A DNA stretch of 64,000 nt, taken from the NCBI GenBank assembly GCA_020465985.1, contig JAANYP010004398.1, positions 1 to 64,000 on the forward strand, read 5' to 3'. This DNA comes from Centrapalus pauciflorus (Eukaryota; Streptophyta; Magnoliopsida; Asterales; Asteraceae). The stretch's first letter is position 1. Each line of letters starts with the position of its first letter. This document shows, in pieces, positions 56,543-64,000 of the stretch. The notes beneath the pieces were generated by a model. It was not told where the DNA came from. It searched no databases and saw nothing but the letters and a program-made list of their open reading frames with translations. The translations under genes and the position numbers were made by a program.

Positions 56543-59500
56543 TTAACGAATAACGAAGCTACGATTATCTGCAACTGCCCAATCATCAGGATAAAGACTT
56601 CAGATGGCCGAGTGATGGAAATCAAAGGCGACAAGCGAAAAGGTGCTCATTGTTTCATATCCGTGGAAAGAGCGTACAAATATTTATCTAAGGGTCACGA
56701 ATCTTATTTATGCTATGTCTCGTCTGAATCCGTCTCTGAAGCAAATAAGAAATCCATATCTGATATTTCTGTCGTCTGTGAGTTCCCAGACGTATTCCCG
56801 GATGATATTTCTGGAGTGCCACTAGAACGTCAACTCGAATTCGGCATTGACTTAGTTCCTGGTGCGGCTCCAATCGCTAAAGCTCCCTACAGACTTGCAC
56901 CTGCAGAAATGCAGGAAATGTCAAAGCAGTTGCAAGAGCTGTTAGAAAAGGGTTTTATTCGACCTAGTTCATCTCCATGGGGTGCACCTGTCTTGTTCGT
57001 TAAGAAGAAAGATGGAACTATTTGAATGTGCATCGACTATCGTGAGTTGAACAAAGTCACTATAAAAAATAAGTATCCTCTACCCAGAATTGACGATTTA
57101 TTTGGTCAGCTACAAGGAGCAAGTTATTTCTCCAAGATTGATCTTCGTTCTGGGTATCATCAATTGAAAGTAAGAGATGAGGATATTCCAAAAACAGCCT
57201 TCCGAACGAGATACGGTCATTACGAATTTCTCGTAATGCCTTTCGGTCTGACCAATGCACCAGCAGCGTTCATGGATCTCATGAATCACGTGTGCAGACC
57301 AATGCTGGATAAGTCAGTTATCGTATTCATAGACGATATCTTGATTTACTCCAAAACGGAGGCTGATCATGTTAATCATCTACGTCAACTGCTAGAGTTA
57401 CTGAGAAAGGAAAGACTCTACGCAAAATTCTCTAAGTGTGAATTCTGGCTCAGACAGGTACAACTTTATATTGTCTCGAGCTATTTCCTAAGCGTTCTTT
57501 GATTGAATGAAAACTTGAAATTTCACTCTGATTTCTTTCTAGATTCAATTCCTTGGCCATGTCATATTTGGCGAAGGTATCTCCGTTGATCCGTCTAAAG
57601 TAGAGGCCGTTCAAAAATGGCAAACGCCTCGCAATGCCTCGGAAATCAGAAGTTTCCTTGGATTCGTTGGTTACTACTGGCGATTCATTAAGGACTTCTC
57701 AAAGATTGTTGTGCCACTTACGATGCTAACACGAAAGAATTTCATATGGGCTGATTAACAGCAAGAGGCATTTGAAACTCTGAAGCAGAAACTTATTCAA
57801 GCGCTGATCGTAGCCTTACCAGAAGGCAATGATGATTTCGTTGTTTATAGCGATGCATCTGGTGCTGGCTTAGGCTGTGTCTTCATGCAAAGGGGAAAGG
57901 TTATTGCCTACGCTTCAAGGCAATTTAAAGATTATGAGAAAAGTGCACCAACTCATGATCTTGAGTTGGCTGCCGTTACCTTTGCACTGAAAATCTGGCG
58001 GCATTACCTTTATGGGACTAAGTGTCAGCTGTATACTGACCATAAAAGTCTTAAACATCTCTTTACTCAAAAGGATCTGAATATGAAACAGTGTCGGTCC
58101 CTGAAGCTTATCAAGGACTATGATTGCGAGATCCTATATCATCCCGGCAAAGCTAATGTTGTCGCGGATGCTTTGAGTAGGAAAGTATATCCGGAAAAGT
58201 GTTGCTATGCCCTGACTCCTGTTGTATTCTCTTCCGATCTTATCAAGGACATTAGATCTGCTCAATCTGAAGCATTGAAAGAAGAGAATCTCTGTTCTGA
58301 AAATCTTAAAGGGAAACTTCAATTTCTGTCTATGAATCATTTGGGACTTCAATGTCTCAAGGGAAACCGAATCTGGATTCCTAAGTATGGTTTTATTCGC
58401 AACACTCTTCTATCCGAAGCTCATCAGTCCAAATTATATATTCATCCTGGCAGCTCAAAGATGTACTTCGATCTGAAAGTTGATTACTGGTGGCCAGGAA
58501 TGAAGAAAGACATTGGTCGATTCGTTGAAAGCTGCAGAGTCTGTCAGATGGTTAAGGCAGAACATCAGAAACTCTTCAGGGATATGCAACCACTGCCGGG
58601 TCCTGAGTGGAAGTGGGAGCATATAACCATGGACTTCGTCACGAAACTGCCAAAGACCAAGAGACAGCACGACTCCATCTAGGTAGTCGTGGATCGATTA
58701 ACGACGTCAGCCCACTTCATACCGATGAAAGAGACATACTCTCTTGATAGATTGACACAGATGTACATCACTGAATTTATTTCTCGTCACGGTGTGCCGA
58801 AATCTATCGTCTCTGATCGTGATATTCGTTTCATTTCGAGATTCTGGAAAGCGCTGCAAGAAGGGATGGGTGCTCGAATCTCAATGAGTACTGCTTATCA
58901 TCCTAATAAAGATGGACAAAGTGGACGCACTATCCTAACTCTAGAAGATATGCTCCGTGCCTGCGTTCTTGATCTGGGTGGTAATTGGGATGACCATTTG
59001 CCTTTGGTCGAATTCTCATACAATAGCAATTATCATTCAACGATCAAGATGACTCCTTTTGAAGCTCTATATGGAAGAAAGTGCAGAACTCCCACCTGTT
59101 GGCGCGAAACAGGTGAATCGCCAATAGCGGGTCCTGCCCTTCTACAGTTGACTCATGAAAAGATTCAACTGGTCTAAAGAAATATACTTGAAGCTCAAAG
59201 CAGGCAGAAGTCATACTATGACAATCGACATCGATCGATTAGTTTTGCAGTTAACGATTGGGTGATGCTGAAAGTATCCCCAATGAAGAATGTGGTACGG
59301 TTTATAAAGCAAAACAAGCTAGCTCCGAGATTTATTGGCCCGTTCAAGATCGTTGAAAAGGTTGGGAATCAATCATACCGTCTTGAATTGCCAGCAGAAC
59401 TAGCAGGAATACATCTTGTATTCCATGTTAGTCATCTACGAAAGAGCTTAGCTGATGAAAGAGAAGTGCAGATACCACATGTTAATCTGCAAATCGATGA

Positions 59501-59678
59501 GAAGCTTCGCGTGGTTGAAGAGTCGGAATGTATTCTGGACTCGAAGACCAAAAAGCTTCGCAATAAAGAGATACAGATGGTGCTCGTCCAGTGGAAACAC
59601 CACAAAGGTTCGCATCAGTCTTGGGAATCTGAAGATGTTATGAAAGCAAAATATCCAAGTCTGTTCGAACATAGCTAA
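56543..59678 (+). pseudogene. Ty3-3 Pol: RT, RNase H, integrase, broken
   Basis: RT starts near 56860 (APYRLAPAEM), has FIDDILIYS near 57330, and is split after FWLRQ by an 85-bp insert (57458-57542) before IQFLGHV. RNase H follows (about 57830-58170, YSDASGAGLG), then the HHCC module (HPGSSKMYFDL to CRVC), integrase core (MDFVTKLP, SDRDIRF) and a chromodomain-like end (VQWKHHKGSHQSWE). The expected catalytic Glu region reads DGQSGRT, so Glu is Gly: the integrase is dead. Stops: TGA 57023, TAA 57756, TAG 58680, TAA 59175. Without the insert all parts are in one frame. Confidence 0.9.
57458..57542 (+). other. 85-bp intron-like insert in the Ty3-3 RT
   Basis: It reads cag/gtacaa at the left and a T-rich tttctttctag/att at the right, which is a canonical GT-AG pair with a pyrimidine tract. 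The related Ty3-1 RT has no insert at this place. Length 85 is not a multiple of three, and downstream frames fit upstream ones only without it. Left in, translation ends at 57502. Confidence 0.75.
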
Positions 59679-60130
59679 TTGCTCACTTCGGATGTGCTAT
59701 TTCGGACCATCCATTTCGGTTCAGTTGGTCCGAATCCGGCTGATCCGACCCGGGGGGATCCGAATTTGAATATTTTATTTTAAATACTTTAAATCATAAA
59801 TAAATGATATTTTATAATTATAATATCCATAGATTATGAGGAAAGATTGATTAAAGTAATATGGGATATATTAATATTGATATCTCATTAAGATTACAAA
59901 GAGTTAAAGAAAATGCAAAATGATTAATGATTTGTCAGTTATCAGAATCAGATAAAAATAAAGACTTTTAAGCTAAAAGCTGATGACATTGATATGATAT
60001 GATTCTGGACAGGTTCAGTTAATATCTGAACATAGATTTAAAGAATTAAAGAGATTGAAAGAGGGTCTTTGATTTGAAAGAAATTGACAGAGATCAGATT
60101 GACAAAAGATTTAAAGATAAATCCTCGGAT

Positions 60131-60138
60131 AACTCAGT
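60131..60138. other. 8-bp target duplication, left of hAT-2
   Basis: aactcagt against aactaagg at 60819-60826. The empty site in the 5' LTR (53843-53850) reads aactcagg, so each copy has one substitution. Confidence 0.85.
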
Positions 60139-60818
60139 TAGGGGTGTTCAAAAATATCCGAATCCGAGCATCCGAAACAAAAATCCGAAAATCCGATCCG
60201 AAACTATCGGAAATTTCAGATATCCGGATTTTCGGATATCCAAAAATCGGATATCCGAAATTTCGGATATCCAAAAATCGGATATCCGAAATTTCGGATT
60301 CGGATTCGGATAGTAAAATTCCAGATATTCGGATAATCCGATATCCGAAAATCCAAAAAAAATAATTTTTTTAAACTTTTTTTTATATCTTTAGTATTGA
60401 TTATTTACATAATATTGAGTGTTTATTATTATTCTAATGTATATTTTTGAGTTTTATCTTAGTATTATAGATTTATTAACTAATATTTTTATAAATTTTA
60501 GTTTTTTATAACTTTTTTAGTCGTTTTGAGTAAAATAATTCCGGATACATTTAGTTTGTGATATATTTATTTTTAATATCCATTTGGTTGTATGAATTTG
60601 TATTTTAGATATTTAAATATATGATTTAATTTTTTAAAAAAATTTAAAAAATATGAATTTTCAGATATTTTTCGGATATTCGGATAATCCGATATCCGAA
60701 TCCGAAATTTCGGATATCCGATTTTCGGATATCCGAAATTTCGGATTCGGATAGCAAAATTCACTATCCGAAATTTCGGATATCCGAAAATTCGGATATC
60801 CGGTTTTGAACACCCCTA
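60139..60818. mobile_element. hAT-2: hAT-like non-autonomous element
   Basis: The 680-bp element has terminal inverted repeats taggggtgttcaaaa / ttttgaacacccccta-type, dense subterminal palindromes (atccgaaatttcggat) on both sides and an AT-rich core. There is no transposase. The other LTR gives the exact pre-insertion site. Confidence 0.93.
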
Positions 60819-60826
60819 AACTAAGG
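60819..60826. other. 8-bp target duplication, right of hAT-2
   Basis: aactaagg, partner of 60131-60138. Confidence 0.85.
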
Positions 60827-61807
60827 TGGTGGATTTTACATCTGCCTGATAAAGACCCCAAACCAGTGAGTTATAGATATTCAGCATTTCATGCGAGATT
60901 TCCGGTTGAGACATATTGTCGATGATAGATTACTTGACATTCATATATAATCAGCTGAATTGAGACATGTGCTCGTTATGGTTCGGTGATGCCCAGTGTA
61001 TCATGACAGCTATTTGATTATCATTTCACATGACATTGTATTACAGTTCATTTCAGATACTGCTATGAGATTTATTGCTTTCATGACTTTGATGACTTAA
61101 GCTTTCATTATTGCTTAGACAGTTGACTTATTGATTCAGCTTGATTAGCCTTGTCGGTCTATTGTTCTAGACCATGCTATTTCACCAGTTCTATTGAACT
61201 TGGTAATGACCCTCCGATGTTCCGCCATGTTGATTTACTGGTAGCTAGCCCAGTATGTGGCTGATCCCCACGATTTAAGCGTGAGCGTGGCTTGAACATT
61301 ATCCGACTCTATGACTACTATGTCTCAATCATGAGTGGCTGTGGCGGCAGTCAAGATATATCACGCTAGACCCATGATCCGCTTGATAATGTGTGAAATC
61401 TGAAAATCTATAATCTCACTAAGCATTGCTTACAGTTGCTACTTTACATTTTTACAGGAAAAGATAAAGGGAAGTCTGTCGGACCTAGTTCTTAGGTCTT
61501 ACAAGATCAAGATAGAAGTTTTCATAGACCTCTACTCAGCAAACCCTTCGGTACTGATTGGAAGACGACAATTGTGGTGGTTTTGGGTAGACTTGATATG
61601 ATTGTATGATGTAATGTATTAGATTAGATGGTACCCTTTATAAGTTTAATTTTAAAACTGTAATCTGTATTAAACTTAATCCTAATATTTTGTACTGTAA
61701 TTTTTAATTCTGCACTTAATTACTCTATCTTAGTTATGGTTGATATAGTATTGCATGATGTGGGACCTAGACTCGTGAGAACTGCCCCGTAAGGGGTGGT
61801 CGTCACA

Positions 61808-61919
61808 ATATGTGTTGGATTTTGAACATAAATAAGTTCAAAATAAAACAAATTTGGATTTAATCAAGTTTCATTTTTGTTGTGCACTTCTAATATATTT
61901 TATTCATTAATGTGCAGAT
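61808..61919 (+). other. Copia-2 sequence after Ty3-3, with acceptor-like site
   Basis: Continues the possible 5'-UTR intron of the third ORF; atatg at 61808-61812 is the target duplication. It ends in attaatgtgcag (61917), 2 nt before the ATG. Confidence 0.7.
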
Positions 61920-64000
61920 ATGGGTGAAAGAGCCTTCTTTCTGAAGCATAATATGGTAGTATCGCCAGATCGCGAGCTTCCTGAAGCTCAGGCGTTTCGA
62001 CCGATGGTGGATTTCTTGGCAAATTCCAGGGTGTCGTATGCCCTTTCGCATAATGTACAGATCGTACTACCATATGTTAGACAGTTTTGGGAACATTTGC
62101 AAGTGGATTGTACAGTAACCCCAACGGTGTTAATGACAAGGGTTGGCGGGCAACCATTAGTGTTTTCTGTGGATATGCTGCGTAGAGTTTTGCAGCTTGG
62201 GACAGTAGAACAGGAAGCTGGGCCGATCGACTTCACGTTGGATATAAGGCAAGCAGCCTTTTAAGAATTGGGTATGGACTGGATATAGCTAAAGCCTCAT
62301 ATATGAAGAGCGGTCTGATAGGCCAATGAAGGTACTTAGCACACGTCATTATGGTGTGCTTTGCACCTAAAAAGGCCAGTTTTGATTATATAGTGTCCAA
62401 GATGCAGTCGGCGATGATTGCATTGGTGTATAATAAGAACTTCAGCTTCTCCGAAATGTTCTTTGCGGAGTTTGTTCATCAAATAACTGCTCCTGCGCGG
62501 GAAAGATTTCTGATGTATCCGCGGTTCGTAATGATGCTGATTCGACACTTTTTGCCGGACTTGCCACAGCTAGCAGATATTCAGAGTGTGGCAGTGATTG
62601 ATAAGAGAATTTTTGCAGATTGCCAATCACATAATGCCTGTAGGGCTGACGTGGTTAGACCACTGGATGCACCTCTTTTTGGTGTCGTGATAAATCCAGA
62701 TTTTGTAGCCCTAGAGGGTGAAAACTGGGCTGGGGAAGGGCCGCAGCCGCAGCAAGTACAGCCACATCAGCAACAACAACAGCAACGCCCTCCAGCACAA
62801 CAAAGAAGGAGGCCAAGAGCTCAAGATAGATCTATTCAGGCTTCAAGGCCAAGCTCCAGCAGGGTACAAGAGTCAATGGAAGCAGGTCCATCATCGGACG
62901 CTGCGGGTCCTTCTGGTGTGGCACCAGTAATTGATCCTCGAGTAGAAACTCTGGAGGAAATCTGGGCACAAGGGACTCAGGCAGAAGAAGAATTACTGCT
63001 GAGCTGGTTGATACAATCTTAGAGCCTCCAGCTAGTTTCGATGATCTTATGCGCGACATCGATGAATATCAACCTGAAGTAGAAGGTCAAGCTGTGACCA
63101 CCTCGGAATATGAGTCGGAAGACGTGGAGGAAGTGGAAATAGAGCGAGTTGATCCGGCTGTCAGAATAGGCAGATATGGATCCATAATCTTGGTTAGTGA
63201 ACGAGAGGCACAAAAAAGAGCAGCTAGAAATTCAGATGACGATAACTCTGATTTTGAAGCTGTAGATCCTACTCCATTAGTGCCAAAGCAAAGGGCCAAA
63301 AGACATAGGTTTATGCAGGGAGCTTCATCTGCTTCTGCTTCAGAGCCTGAGATTCCATCCGCTCAACCATCTGTGCCACCAGCAATCATGCCGTCACCAA
63401 TCACATCTATTCTATCCACATCATCCACATTTACAGACAACCAGCGTTTTTCAGAGCTTAGAAGCAAAGTAGACTTCCAGACAGTCCAAATCTTCCAACT
63501 CACAAAAGCAGTCAGCGAGCTTCAAGAGCATAATGCAAAGATTGATCAAGAAAACATTAAGTTGAAGATATTTGTCGCTGATCAAGCTGCTGAGATCAGA
63601 ACCATGAAGTCCCTCCTCGAGCAGCTAATGAAAAATCTTCAGGCTCAGGGGGAGACCAGCTGCAGAGATGCTCAAGAGATTAGGAGAGAAGATGACGATG
63701 GCAATGATCCCGATGCTAGAAAAGATAGTGAGCCAGATTATTTTCCATCTGCTCAGCATGCGTCAGTTCAGGGGGAGCCTAGTCAGTCAGGAGTCGAAGG
63801 AGGTGAGGCTAGTTCTTCAAAGGCCATTGAGAGCGAGATGATTGACGCTTTAATGGATATCGAAGAAGAAGAGATAGAATTTGATTTTGAAGATGATATT
63901 GAAGAATTGGAAGAAGGAGAATTTGTTCCTGAAGAAGTAGTGGATTGGAAGTCTGATGATGAGGTGATAGAAGATGAAGACGATAATGTTGATGAGGTGA
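61920..64000 (+). pseudogene. Copia-2 third ORF (env-position gene), broken, cut by window end
   Basis: ATG 61920 (MGERAF) opens the same protein as 16028-19031. The N-terminal domain is well kept (NMVVSPDR, YALSHNVQIVLPYVRQF, YPRFVMMLIRHFLP). Breaks are a 1-bp deletion near 62262 giving an early TAA, TGA in place of Trp at about 62328, and a frameshift near 62985. From there to the window end one frame stays open for about 1 kb. It holds acidic stretches, the shared KRHRFMQGASSASAS motif, and an unbroken coiled coil (about 63440-63650) where copia-1 has its frameshift. No signal peptide or membrane segment is seen. Confidence 0.85.

Larger units (their letters stand above)
52354..61807 (+). 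mobile_element. Ty3-3: Ty3/gypsy chromovirus with an intron-like insert in RT
   Basis: It has a 2,478-bp 5' LTR, tRNA-Met primer-binding site, Gag-protease (55034-56542), RT, RNase H and integrase with a chromodomain-like end (to 59678), and a 3' LTR lacking its first 1,033 bp. A perfect atatg target duplication and the matching copia-1 sequence across the site prove the borders. Comparable LTR parts have the same length (1,445 bp once hAT-2 and one duplication are taken out), so it is fairly young. Five stops and an 85-bp insert break the polyprotein. Confidence 0.93.
59675..61807 (+). repeat. Ty3-3 3' LTR, lacking its first 1,033 bp, with nested hAT-2
   Basis: Matches 53387-54831. The integrase end runs straight into ctaattgctcac, so one deletion removed the polypurine tract, any 3' UTR and the LTR start. 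Confidence 0.92.

Noticed and set aside
60074..60365. ORFs with repeated Ile-Ser-Asp words, also at 60573-60861
   Set aside because: Translations of the subterminal palindromes of hAT-2.

Overview
The window is nuclear DNA of a flowering plant, most likely a eudicot, from repeat-dense intergenic chromatin. The evidence is nested plant-type LTR retrotransposons (Ty1/copia of Sirevirus type and Ty3/gypsy chromoviruses), primer-binding sites matching plant initiator tRNA-Met, Mutator-like and hAT-like non-autonomous DNA transposons, and a decayed exon of a plant HVA22-like gene. I found no intact host gene, no rRNA or tRNA gene and no CRISPR array.

Left nest (1-23533). The oldest layer is a decayed minus-strand Ty3 element (19716-23533). 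A plus-strand Sirevirus-like copia element (copia-1, 7129-19715) interrupted its integrase region. A young minus-strand Ty3 chromovirus (Ty3-1, 1-7128) then landed in the copia-1 leader. The window edge cuts Ty3-1 and hides the 5' LTR of copia-1. Ty3-1 is nearly intact: one stop codon breaks Gag-Pol, and its LTRs differ at only about two positions over the 592 bp that can be compared.

Middle (23534-33453). This stretch has no active gene. It holds a 236-bp direct repeat pair, a series of GC-stemmed hairpins, two possible Helitron 3' ends, a Mutator-like element with 9-bp target duplications (28352-29672), an hAT-like element with 8-bp duplications (30236-31082), and a duplicated segment with fragments of an HVA22-like exon.

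Right nest (33454-64000). A second Sirevirus-like copy (copia-2) runs beyond the window. It was interrupted twice. A minus-strand copia derivative that lacks pol (40032-50112, target duplication CCAAT) sits in its RNase H and itself carries a solo Ty3 LTR (46799-48928). A plus-strand Ty3 element (Ty3-3, 52354-61807, target duplication ATATG) sits just upstream of its third ORF, and the 3' LTR of Ty3-3 contains an hAT-like element (60139-60818).

How the parts work together. In both Sireviruses, Gag and Pol lie in one frame separated by a stop, and a third ORF of about 1,000 codons lies 2.1 kb downstream of pol. Both copies keep a TATA box, a possible splice donor and a possible splice acceptor immediately before the ATG of this third ORF, which suggests it has its own promoter and a 5'-UTR intron. 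This is the least explained feature of the window. The second is an 85-bp GT-AG insert in the reverse transcriptase of Ty3-3, whose removal restores the frame.
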